A stretch of DNA of 6,248 nucleotides from Pseudomonadota bacterium (GCA_023419055.1 JAEZYO010000492.1:1-6248), one strand, 5' to 3'; positions 1 to 6,040 are shown, numbered from the stretch's first letter. The notes: generated by a model from the sequence alone, not told the origin. A program made the numbers and translations.

Positions 1-230
1 ACCGCGCGCAAGAGCGCGATGCCGTCCATGCCCGGCATCGTGATATCGCTCAAAATCACGTCGAAAGAGCGCCGCGCGACGAGCTCGCGCGCCTCGTCCC
101 CGTCCTCGGCGGTTTCCACGAGGTACCCGGCGCCGCGCAACACGGTAGCGTAGGCGCGCAGCAGGGGCACCTCGTCGTCCACGATCAGAACGCTCAAGTT
201 TTGCTGAGCTGCACGGTGTCCGTCGTTCAC
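1..230 (-). CDS. Response regulator, receiver domain (partial, C-terminus off window)
   Basis: This is the N-terminal part of a two-component response regulator; 76 complete codons are visible and the gene continues past the left edge. The receiver fold is clear. An acidic pair and Glu follow beta-1 (VLIVDDE, residues 14-20), the phospho-accepting Asp is D62 in VILSDITMPGMDG, and residues 30-46 (VLRGAGYLVETAEDGDE) are typical of the family. By family knowledge D62 would be phosphorylated by a sensor histidine kinase. The output domain is not visible, so transcriptional, c-di-GMP or stand-alone function cannot be told apart. The GTG start at 230 is chosen because GGAG lies 6 nt upstream (237-240); the next in-frame start, TTG at 197, would lie almost at beta-1. 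The gene is 141 bp downstream of the kinase on the same strand, so co-transcription is possible but not shown. Confidence 0.9.
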   Translation of the reverse strand, partial: MNDGHRAAQQNLSVLIVDDEVPLLRAYATVLRGAGYLVETAEDGDEARELVARRSFDVILSDITMPGMDGIALLRA

Positions 231-371
231 GACGCGCTCCGAATTCTCACCGGATCCTACCTCCCCATGAGCACGAGTGCCCGCTGGACGGCGCCGGCAA
301 AATCGCCTCACTCGCGCGCGAGCACGCGCGTCGCTCGTCAGCCGACGCGAATCAGCGAGCAGGGCAGCGAA

Positions 372-1826
372 TCAGTAACCGAAATCGGGCGCGCCGCCCG
401 CGGGCTTCGCAGGCTGAGCGGGCTTCGCGGGCTTCGGTTCCGCCGCCGCGGGCTTCGGAGCGGCGGGTTTCTGCGCAGGGCGGAACGACTTCGCGCCCGG
501 CGCCGCGGCCACCGGAGCCTGTGAGGCCGTGGGAGCAGCGCTCGCTTCCGCGACGGGTGCGGCGGAAGCAACGACGGGAGCCTCGACGCTCGGCGCTACG
601 GGAACCACTACGGGCGGAGGCGGAGCTGGCTCGACGGGCACATTCGAGGGAGCGGGGACTGCTGCGGCGGCTGACGGCGCTTCGGGAGCTTCTGCCTTCT
701 TGCCGAGCACCGAGAACGCGAGCGCCCCGCCCGCGACCAACACGGCCGCCGACGCGGCGGCAGCGATCACGAGCCCGGTCTTGCTCTTCTTGACCTCGGT
801 GTCGGCGCCGGCCTGCGAGCTCGCCCAGTTACCCGCGGTGCCCGACGCGGCCGGCTTCACGCCGGAGCCCGGCGTCGCGATCAAACCGCGCGAGGACACG
901 AGCGACGCCCTCACCCCTTCGGGTATCGCACCGGGCATGCCGTCGGGAGGCACCGAGACGGCGCGCCCGTGGGCGAGCCAGTTGTCGAGGGCCGTGAGGA
1001 AGTCGCGCGTCGACTGGAAGCGCTGCCCCAGGTCGCGCGCCATCGCCTTCGAGATCAGGCTCGCGAAGGCGGGCTCCAGATCGTGCACGATGGTCTCGGG
1101 GCGCGGCACCTCCGAGAGCACGATCTTGAACATCAGCTGGTTGAAGGTCGCGGCGTCGAACGGGACCTGACCGGTCACCGCCTCGAACATGATCACGCCG
1201 AGCGAGTAGATGTCGCTGCGCTGATCGGCCTCCACGCTGCCGCTCGCCTGCTCGGGCGACATGTAATACGGCGTCCCCATGACCGCGCCCGTGCGCGTCA
1301 TCTTCATGCCGTCGCCGGAGAGCGGCTGGAACTTCGAGATGCCAAAATCGATGATCTTGACGAAGTCCGGGGTGCCCGCCTTCTCCCGCAGGATGAAGAT
1401 GTTGTCCGGCTTGAGGTCGCGGTGGACGATGCCCGCGGCGTGCGCGGCGCCGAGCCCCACGAGCACCTGGCGCATGAGCGGCGCGAGCTGCTGCGCGCTC
1501 AGGCGCCCGAGGCGCTTGATGCGCTGGGACAGCGACTCGCCGTCCAAAAACTCCATGACGATGAAGTGATCGCCGTCGCCGAGCGCGCCGAGATCGAGCA
1601 CCTCGAGGATGTGATCGTTGCCGATGCGCCCGGCCGCCTGCGCCTCGCGCTCGAAGCGCGCCATCACCTCGCTGTTGCCGGTGAACGCGGCGTGCAAGAC
1701 CTTGATGGCGACGCGCCGGTTGATGCGGACGTTCTCGCCCTCGTAAACGGCACCCATGCCGCCTTCGCCGATCAGGCGATTGATGCGGTACTTGTTGTCG
1801 ACCAGTTGGCCAATCTCGAGCGTCAT
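372..1826 (-). CDS. Transmembrane Ser/Thr protein kinase (Hanks/PknB type)
   Basis: Membrane-anchored eukaryotic-type protein kinase of 484 residues that would phosphorylate Ser/Thr of unknown cytoplasmic targets. The kinase domain spans about residues 13-285 and has every key element: Gly-rich loop GEGGMGAVYEG (20-30), VAIK lysine K42, helix-C Glu about E61, catalytic HRDLKPDN (135-142), DFG (160-162), activation segment with T177/T179 and GTPYYMSPE (184-192), and conserved D205 and R269. It should be active. A linker (286-350) leads to one membrane helix (about 351-374). A roughly 108-residue Ala/Pro/Val tail follows, ending in Lys-Pro-Ala repeats, outside the membrane and without a recognised sensor domain. 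The start at 1826 places the kinase fold near the N-terminus, as is usual. The frame stays open to a TTG at 1964, but the extra 46 residues do not resemble the family and overlap the dyads. A weak AGAGA lies upstream of 1826. Confidence 0.95.
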   Translation of the reverse strand: MTLEIGQLVDNKYRINRLIGEGGMGAVYEGENVRINRRVAIKVLHAAFTGNSEVMARFEREAQAAGRIGNDHILEVLDLGALGDGDHFIVMEFLDGESLSQRIKRLGRLSAQQLAPLMRQVLVGLGAAHAAGIVHRDLKPDNIFILREKAGTPDFVKIIDFGISKFQPLSGDGMKMTRTGAVMGTPYYMSPEQASGSVEADQRSDIYSLGVIMFEAVTGQVPFDAATFNQLMFKIVLSEVPRPETIVHDLEPAFASLISKAMARDLGQRFQSTRDFLTALDNWLAHGRAVSVPPDGMPGAIPEGVRASLVSSRGLIATPGSGVKPAASGTAGNWASSQAGADTEVKKSKTGLVIAAAASAAVLVAGGALAFSVLGKKAEAPEAPSAAAAVPAPSNVPVEPAPPPPVVVPVAPSVEAPVVASAAPVAEASAAPTASQAPVAAAPGAKSFRPAQKPAAPKPAAAEPKPAKPAQPAKPAGGAPDFGY

Positions 1827-1878
1827 GGCTGTCTCTGCGCTGTAAGCACTCGGCCCACCTCTACCGCACCGTCCGGGC

Positions 1879-1895
1879 ACCTCGGGACCCGAGGT
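1879..1895. promoter_or_regulatory. Perfect 17-bp inverted repeat, candidate operator
   Basis: The sequence ACCTCGGGACCCGAGGT has two perfect 8-bp arms around a single central base. It ends 53 bp upstream of the kinase start and lies between two divergent genes, where a dimeric regulator could bind. It is not followed by a T-run in either direction, so a terminator is unlikely. No regulator family could be assigned from the motif. Confidence 0.4.
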
Positions 1896-1905
1896 CGAAA
1901 GGGGG

Positions 1906-1919
1906 TACTCCTCGGAGTA
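1906..1919. promoter_or_regulatory. Perfect 14-bp inverted repeat, candidate operator
   Basis: TACTCC and GGAGTA form perfect 6-bp arms around TC. The element lies 10 bp from the neighbouring 17-bp dyad, and their centres are about 25 bp apart. The arm sequences of the two dyads differ, so they are not copies of one site. A regulatory role is inferred from symmetry and location only. Confidence 0.35.
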
Positions 1920-1996
1920 GGCCGTCCTCCAGCATACGCTCCGCCACCGCATTTCGCGCTTCAAAATCCATAAGCCGCCGAATGCTCACGTCTTTC

Positions 1997-2019
1997 CGCC
2001 GGCACTAAAGCCGGGCCTG
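1997..2019. repeat. 23-bp intergenic element, copy A
   Basis: This 23-bp stretch matches 6013-6035 at 18 of 23 positions. It contains a CCGGC / GCCGG inverted repeat around ACTAAA. It lies about 50 bp upstream of the TPR gene start. Both copies sit in non-coding DNA upstream of genes for exported proteins. GC-rich composition raises the chance of coincidental similarity. Confidence 0.35.
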
Positions 2020-2068
2020 TTGCCAAACGCTCGCGGCCGGGTCGCCCTTCCGTGTAACATCGAGGGTC

Positions 2069-3163
2069 ATGAGGAGACTTGGTGCGGCGTCACGCCGGCC
2101 CATCGTGGCCGCCGTGCTCGCAGGGTTCTTGAACGTGGCTTTTCTCTCGTCAGCGGGGGTCGCGGTTGCGCAAACCGACGACCAGCGCGCAGCCGCCCGG
2201 CAGCTTGCCACCGACGGCGCGCAGGCCTTCAACGAGGGTCGGTACCAGGACGCGGTGGACTCCTTCACGAAGGCCGAGTCCCTCGTGCACGCGCCGCCCC
2301 ACCTCCTCTACCTGGCTCGCTCTTACGAGAAGCTCGGGCAGCTCGTGAAGGCGCGTGAGGCGTACCTCAAGGTCGTCAAAGAGAACCTGCCCGCGAACGC
2401 GCCGCAGGCGTTCCACGACTCGCAGAGCAAGGCCGCCGAAGAAGTGAAGGCCATCGAGCCGCGGATCGCCGGGCTCGCCGTCAAGGTCGAGGGCGGAGAA
2501 GGCGGTAAGGACCTCGCCGTCCTCGTCGACGGCGTGCCGATCCCCGCCGTCTTGATCGGCGTCTCGCGCCCGATCGACCCGGGTCAGCACCAGGTCGAAG
2601 GCGGCGCGGACGGCTTCCGCGCCGAACCTCAGACCATCACCCTCGCGGAGGGTGAGAAGAAGGCGATCGTGCTCACCCTGATCGCTGACCCGAACGCGAA
2701 GTCTCCCGTCCCGAGCGCACCACCGCCGGAAGCGACGCCCGCGACGGCGGCACCGGTAGCAGCCACCACTCCACCCCCCGCAACGGATCGGGGCGCCGAC
2801 GACAAAAGCGGCCTACGGATCGGCTCCTACGTCGCCTTCGGCGTGGGCCTGGTCGGCCTCGGCGCGGGCACCTTCTTCACGCTGCAATCGGCGAGCAAGC
2901 GCAGCGACGCGGACGACAAGTTCGAAGCGTGCGGCGGCGAGAGCGGCTGTTACAACGGCAACCCCCTCTCGAAAGAGGTCGAGGAGCTCGACGGCGACGC
3001 GAGGAGCGCGCAGACGCTCGGCATCATCGGCTTCGCGGTGGGCGGCGTGGGGCTCGCCGCCGGCACCGTCCTGTTCTTCATGAGCGCCGACAACCAAGAG
3101 CAGACCGCGTCCGTCCGGCCCTACGTAGGGATCGGCAGCGCCGGGCTCACGGGCAAATTCTGA
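2069..3163 (+). CDS. Exported TPR / PEGA-like membrane protein
   Basis: A 364-residue envelope protein of unknown function with a layout common in myxobacteria. Residues 1-34 form a signal peptide (basic start, hydrophobic core, AVA|Q cleavage site). Two TPR motifs follow (about 43-76 and 77-110; AFNEGRYQDAVDSFTKAE and LLYLARSYEKLGQLVKAREA), suggesting protein-protein contact. Residues about 132-205 look like a PEGA-type beta domain (LAVLVDGVPIP, IDPGQHQVEGGADGF). A Pro/Ala linker (211-240) leads to two membrane helices (about 252-272 and 317-338) joined by a hydrophilic loop with C288 and C294. The C-terminus (VRPYVGIGSAGLTGKF) stays hydrophilic. The ATG at 2069 has GAGGG only 2 nt away, which is unusually close, but no better in-frame start precedes the signal peptide. 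It reads directly into the Cys-rich gene, so the two probably form an operon. TPRs and signal peptide are sure; the PEGA assignment is tentative. Confidence 0.87.
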   Translation: MRRLGAASRRPIVAAVLAGFLNVAFLSSAGVAVAQTDDQRAAARQLATDGAQAFNEGRYQDAVDSFTKAESLVHAPPHLLYLARSYEKLGQLVKAREAYLKVVKENLPANAPQAFHDSQSKAAEEVKAIEPRIAGLAVKVEGGEGGKDLAVLVDGVPIPAVLIGVSRPIDPGQHQVEGGADGFRAEPQTITLAEGEKKAIVLTLIADPNAKSPVPSAPPPEATPATAAPVAATTPPPATDRGADDKSGLRIGSYVAFGVGLVGLGAGTFFTLQSASKRSDADDKFEACGGESGCYNGNPLSKEVEELDGDARSAQTLGIIGFAVGGVGLAAGTVLFFMSADNQEQTASVRPYVGIGSAGLTGKF

Positions 3164-3180
3164 TGGAGGCTTCGAACACC

Positions 3181-4914
3181 ATGCAAAATCCTCTTCCTTC
3201 GAGCACCTCCACCAAGAACCCGCTGGTGAAGCTCGCCGTGACGCTTCTCGCCCTGGCAGCGCCGCTCGCCTTCGCCGCGAGCTGTACCAGCGGCGGCGAC
3301 GACCCCGCACCCGAGAGCCTCGAGAGCGTCGAGAGCGTCGAGCAGGGCATCAGCTGCAACTGCATCAACGCCTTGGGCGTCCAGACCAGCATCGAGTGTC
3401 CCGCCGACAACTCGTGCGGCGAGTGGTACTGCACCGGGCTCAAGGGGTGTTCCGTCGCGTGCGGCTTCAAGAAGGAGCTCGGCGAAGGCGACAAGTGCAA
3501 GACCGTGTCGGGCAACACCGGCGCTTGCATGCAGAACGACGCCGGCAACGGCCTGATGTGCTGCGGTTGTTACGACAAGGAGGAGAAACGCTGCTACGAC
3601 GGCGGCGGGCCCCAACACTGCGGTGTTCAGGGCGACAGCTGCCAGACGTGCAAGGCCGACGCTTGCAACGCGGCCACCTGCCAGGAGGGCAAGTGCGGCG
3701 TCGAGCCGACGAACGAGGGCGGCGACTGCAACGACAACAACGTCTGCACGCTCGGTGACAAGTGCAACAAGGGCGTGTGCAAGGGCCCGGGCACCCTGAA
3801 CTGCAGCGACGGTAACCCCTGCACGACCGACGCGTGCGACCCCGAGAAGGGCTGCACGACGCACGAGCCCGTCCCCAACAACCCGCCACAAGCGTGCAAC
3901 GACGGAAACTTCTGCACCGGCCCCGATCAGTGCGTGAACGGGCAGTGCTCGGGCGCAGCCGTCACGTGCGACGATGGCAAGCCTTGCACCGACAACAGCT
4001 GCAACCCTGCGACCGGCTGTGTCTTTCCCGCGAAGGCCCTAAACGCCAGCTGTGACGACGGGAGCTCCTGCACGACGGGTGAGACCTGTCAGGATGACGA
4101 CGACGACCCGGGTACTCCCCTCAACTGCGTGAGCGACGATGGCGTAGCTTGCAACAACGGCAACCCCTGCATCGACCCGGACTGCGTCGGAGCCGTTTGC
4201 CCCGCTGAGCCAGTCTTCCTCGACGGCAACGCCTGCTCCACCTCGCTCTGCATGGTGAACGAGACCTGCTCGAGCGGGAACTGCCAGGGCGGTCAGGCCA
4301 AGAACTGTGACGACGGCAACCCCTGCACCATCGACACCTGCAACGAAGCCACCGGCTGCCTCAACGTCCCGATCCCGTCGGGCACGACCGTGCTCTGCGA
4401 TGACGCGAACCCCTGCACGACTCGAGACGAATGTGACGGCGACACCTGCAAGGGCACCGAGATCGAGTGCACCCCGCTCGACAGCTGTCACAAGGCTGGT
4501 TCCTGCAACGAGGAAGACGGCACCTGCTCCGATCCTCGTCAGCCGGACGGCACCACCTGTGACACCACCGGCGAGTGCGACGAAGGTGTCTGCATCGGTG
4601 GCACCGTAGTCACCCCGGGTGAAGGCGGCGCGAACGGCGAAGGCGGCGCGCCAGAGCCGGGCGCGGGCGGAGCGCCGAGCGGCGCGACGGGCGGCGAAAC
4701 GGCTTCCGGCGGCACCGCAGGAGAAGGCTCCGGCGCCACCTCGTCGGGAGGCACCGAGACCGATCCGAACAAGCAGGGCGGCATCTACGCGCGCGACCCC
4801 GGCGGTTGCTCTTGCTCCGTCCCGGGTGCTCCGAGCGAGCGCCGCGCGCAGGGCACGCTGGCGTTGCTCCTCGTCGCAGGCGCCGCGTTCCTGCGCCGCA
4901 AGCGCGCCGCGTAA
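3181..4914 (+). CDS. Secreted Cys-rich repeat protein with MYXO-CTERM sorting tail
   Basis: A 577-residue exported protein. Residues 1-35 form a signal peptide; the sequence LAFAASC could be cut by signal peptidase I or, less typically, be a lipobox at C35. Residues 40-182 are a Cys-rich N-terminal region (SCNCIN, NSCGEWYC, MCCGCYD). Residues 183-471 hold about eleven short Cys units of the form C-x-D-G-N-x-C-T, in two alternating types. A Gly/Ala/Ser-rich linker (478-542) leads to the tail: CSC (543-545), a short hydrophobic helix (559-571) and RRKR (572-575). That matches the MYXO-CTERM signal of Myxococcota, processed by an intramembrane myxosortase for surface display. The start is ATG 3181 because GGAGG (3165-3169) precedes it by 11 nt. 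An in-frame ATG at 3163, overlapping the previous stop as TGATG, would add six residues and has no clear ribosome site. Ligand and function are unknown. Confidence 0.88.
   Translation: MQNPLPSSTSTKNPLVKLAVTLLALAAPLAFAASCTSGGDDPAPESLESVESVEQGISCNCINALGVQTSIECPADNSCGEWYCTGLKGCSVACGFKKELGEGDKCKTVSGNTGACMQNDAGNGLMCCGCYDKEEKRCYDGGGPQHCGVQGDSCQTCKADACNAATCQEGKCGVEPTNEGGDCNDNNVCTLGDKCNKGVCKGPGTLNCSDGNPCTTDACDPEKGCTTHEPVPNNPPQACNDGNFCTGPDQCVNGQCSGAAVTCDDGKPCTDNSCNPATGCVFPAKALNASCDDGSSCTTGETCQDDDDDPGTPLNCVSDDGVACNNGNPCIDPDCVGAVCPAEPVFLDGNACSTSLCMVNETCSSGNCQGGQAKNCDDGNPCTIDTCNEATGCLNVPIPSGTTVLCDDANPCTTRDECDGDTCKGTEIECTPLDSCHKAGSCNEEDGTCSDPRQPDGTTCDTTGECDEGVCIGGTVVTPGEGGANGEGGAPEPGAGGAPSGATGGETASGGTAGEGSGATSSGGTETDPNKQGGIYARDPGGCSCSVPGAPSERRAQGTLALLLVAGAAFLRRKRAA
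3727..4593 (+). repeat. Protein-level array of about eleven Cys-rich units
   Basis: This part of the Cys-rich gene encodes residues 183-471, a run of units each beginning with Cys followed by acidic or Asn residues. Longer units carry C-D-D-G-N-P-C-T followed by a Cys and then a GC pair (residues near 3803, 3967 and 4309). Shorter units carry C-x-x-G-x-C-x-G near their end. At DNA level only short cores recur, notably AACCCCTGCA (near 3814, 4160, 4318 and 4408), so the array is old and diverged rather than recently amplified. Confidence 0.75.
4807..4911 (+). other. MYXO-CTERM C-terminal sorting signal
   Basis: The last 35 residues of the Cys-rich protein carry the tripartite signal: Cys residues in CSCSVPG, a short hydrophobic stretch (TLALLLVAGAAFL) and a basic end (RRKRAA). 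By family knowledge the invariant Cys is where the tail is processed and the mature protein is attached or released at the surface. The processing enzyme is not encoded in this window. Confidence 0.85.
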
Positions 4915-4932
4915 CGCTCCGCGCAGCGAGGA

Positions 4933-4974
4933 AGAAGAGCCGCGATCGACAGCGACCGCGGCTCTTCTCGTTTT
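4933..4974 (+). terminator. Rho-independent terminator of the TPR / Cys-rich pair
   Basis: A perfect 12-bp stem (AGAAGAGCCGCG 4933-4944 with CGCGGCTCTTCT 4957-4968) closes a 12-nt loop that can add three more pairs. CG and then TTTT (4971-4974) follow the stem. It begins 18 bp after the stop of the Cys-rich gene. It is also 24 bp beyond the stop of the converging lipoprotein gene and could act on that transcript too, but the minus-strand side lacks a proper T-run. Confidence 0.85.
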
Positions 4975-4997
4975 GTCGACTGGCTACCGCCCCGCGC

Positions 4998-5930
4998 TCA
5001 GTTGCACGCGGGGTGATCGTCACAGTCCGCGCAGCCGCAGCCCTCGGTCCACGGTGAGCAGGAGCCGTCTCCGTTGCAGCCGCACACCGTGGCCCCGGCG
5101 CAGTCTGGACACGTGCAGTCGTCGTCGTTGCCGCAGGTCCCGTCCGTGTTGCAGCCAGTGCACACGCACGCGGTCGCGTCCGGCGCTGGACAGCCGCCGC
5201 TCGGAACGCCCGACATCAGGTTACACACGAAGGGCGCGCACTCCGCGACGCCCGCGCAGTCGGCGCAGCTGCAGCCCTCGATCCACGGCGAACAGATCCC
5301 GTCGTTGTTGCAGCTCGCGCAGAACGTCGCCGCGGCGCAGTCGTCGCACACGCAGTCCTCGTCCGATCCACAGACGCCGTCGTCGTTGCAGCCCTCGCAG
5401 ACGCACGCCACCGCGTCGTCCACCGTGCAGCCGCTGGGCGGCGCGTGGTCGTCGAGATCGCAGTCGCCCGTCTCGTTGACCACGATGCTGACGCTCGCCT
5501 GGCCGTTGCCGAACGCTATCTTCTCTCGGCCCACGTCGAAGACGAACGTCACGTCGGTGACGACCCCGTCCAGGATCTCGGCGGCGACGGGATTCGGGCT
5601 CGCGAGCTCCGCGTCCATCTCGCGCAGATCGGACGCGCGGATCATCTGCCAGCCTTCTCGCAGGCTGACCGAGTAGCTGCCGACCGGGAGCTCGGCGACC
5701 AGCGTGGACTCGGACGAGTCGGCGAACGCGCTCGTCATCGTAGGGCCCGCGAAATCGATCACCGCCGATTGCAGGCGGTAGACGGCGCCCGACGGCCCGG
5801 TCGCCTGGAGCGGCAAGCGCGCCGACCCGACCTGTTCCTCTCCTTGTCTCGGCGCGTCGTCGCTCGCGCAACTCGGCACCGACGCCAAAATGAACAAACC
5901 AAACCCAGCGACCACGATGGACTTCAACAT
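4998..5930 (-). CDS. Lipoprotein with duplicated Cys-rich acidic module
   Basis: A 310-residue predicted lipoprotein of unknown function. Residues 1-21 are a lipoprotein signal peptide (MLKSIVVAG start, hydrophobic core, VPSC lipobox with C21). Residues about 47-155 look like a beta-rich domain (AVYRLQSAVIDFAG, LPVGSYSVSLREGWQM, VVTDVTFVFDVG). Two Cys-rich modules about 78 residues apart follow (about 165-231 and 243-309). Each contains A-C-V-C-x-G-C-N-x-D-G, then E/D-D-C-x-C-x-D-C-A, then C-N-x-D-G-x-C-S-P-W-x-E-G-C and C-A-D-C. The Cys spacing and Asp clusters suggest disulphide-stabilised, possibly metal-binding loops, which is inference only. ATG 5930 has an excellent ribosome site, GGAGG with 5 nt spacing (5936-5940). 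The gene converges on the MYXO-CTERM gene with 83 bp between stops. It lacks a MYXO-CTERM tail, so anchoring is by lipid. Confidence 0.88.
   Translation of the reverse strand: MLKSIVVAGFGLFILASVPSCASDDAPRQGEEQVGSARLPLQATGPSGAVYRLQSAVIDFAGPTMTSAFADSSESTLVAELPVGSYSVSLREGWQMIRASDLREMDAELASPNPVAAEILDGVVTDVTFVFDVGREKIAFGNGQASVSIVVNETGDCDLDDHAPPSGCTVDDAVACVCEGCNDDGVCGSDEDCVCDDCAAATFCASCNNDGICSPWIEGCSCADCAGVAECAPFVCNLMSGVPSGGCPAPDATACVCTGCNTDGTCGNDDDCTCPDCAGATVCGCNGDGSCSPWTEGCGCADCDDHPACN
5004..5438 (-). repeat. Internal duplication of the lipoprotein Cys module
   Basis: Residues 165-231 (nt 5238-5438) and 243-309 (nt 5004-5204) align almost without gaps. They share the order CVCxGCNxDG, DCxCxDCA, CNxDGxCSPWxEGC, CADC. 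Each module also contains a half-module echo, because the CN-x-DG-x-C pattern occurs twice within it. DNA similarity remains visible near 5040-5080 and 5273-5316, around CAGCCCTCG and TCCACGG, so the copies come from duplication. Confidence 0.8.
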
Positions 5931-5941
5931 GGTTTCCTCCT

Positions 5942-5957
5942 CGCACCGCGCGGTGCG
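5942..5957. promoter_or_regulatory. 16-bp perfect palindrome beside the lipoprotein ribosome site
   Basis: CGCACCGCGCGGTGCG reads the same on both strands. In the lipoprotein transcript it would sit one base before GGAGG and could fold as a 6-bp hairpin with a GCGC loop. As DNA it could bind a dimeric regulator. Either use could control expression of the lipoprotein, but neither is shown. Confidence 0.4.
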
Positions 5958-6012
5958 CCATTCCCTCGAACGGCGCGGACGCTAACACGCCCTCTCGCGG
6001 CACAGAAACGTA

Positions 6013-6035
6013 CGCCGGGCTTAGAGCCGGTCCTG
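6013..6035. repeat. 23-bp intergenic element, copy B
   Basis: This matches 1997-2019 at 18 of 23 positions. CCGG arms flank GCTTAGAG, so partial dyad symmetry is kept while the core changes. It begins 83 bp upstream of the lipoprotein start. Relative to its downstream gene it lies in the opposite orientation to copy A. Confidence 0.35.
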
Positions 6036-6040
6036 CCGCT

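Larger units (their letters stand above)
1827..2068. promoter_or_regulatory. Divergent intergenic region between kinase and TPR gene
   Basis: These 242 bp separate the starts of the minus-strand kinase and the plus-strand TPR gene, so both promoters should lie here. It holds two perfect inverted repeats (1879-1895 and 1906-1919) and a 23-bp element (1997-2019) with a relative near the right edge of the window. No convincing -35/-10 pair is visible. TAACAT at 2055-2060 resembles a -10 box but would start transcription almost at the ATG, and TTGCCA at 2020-2025 is too far from it to be its partner. The promoter role comes from gene orientation, not from motif matches. Confidence 0.5.

Noticed and set aside
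311..337. CTCGCGCGCGAG palindrome and overlapping GC hairpin between kinase and response regulator
   Set aside because: The stems are short, the loop geometry is poor, no T-run follows, and alternating CG is common at this base composition. Not enough for a terminator or operator.
1827..1964. N-terminal extension of the kinase to a TTG at 1964 or ATG at 1952
   Set aside because: The extra residues are unlike the kinase family, have no good ribosome site, and overlap two perfect dyads. The ATG at 1826 puts the Gly-rich loop at the usual distance from the start.
969..1973. Plus-strand frame opposite the kinase
   Set aside because: It is rich in Arg, His, Leu and Asp with no motif; the opposite strand has all the kinase motifs.
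2020..2060. TTGCCA and TAACAT as a promoter of the TPR gene
   Set aside because: The spacing is about 29 bp, far beyond the normal 16-18 bp, and the -10-like box is nearly at the ATG.
2929..3162. Upstream extension of the Cys-rich gene into the TPR gene
   Set aside because: The added sequence is Arg-rich out-of-frame translation of the TPR gene and would bury the signal peptide inside the protein.
3121..3891. Long minus-strand frame opposite the Cys-rich gene
   Set aside because: Its Val/Ala/Arg composition is that of an antisense shadow in high-GC DNA; the plus strand encodes clear Cys repeats.
3727..4593. CRISPR-like or recent tandem DNA repeat in the Cys-rich gene
   Set aside because: Repetition is at protein level with irregular spacing; only about ten bases are shared at DNA level and the frame is open throughout.
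4619..5479. Long plus-strand frame crossing the terminator and both convergent genes
   Set aside because: It is Arg/Ser-rich, has no domain, and spans two well-supported genes and a terminator.
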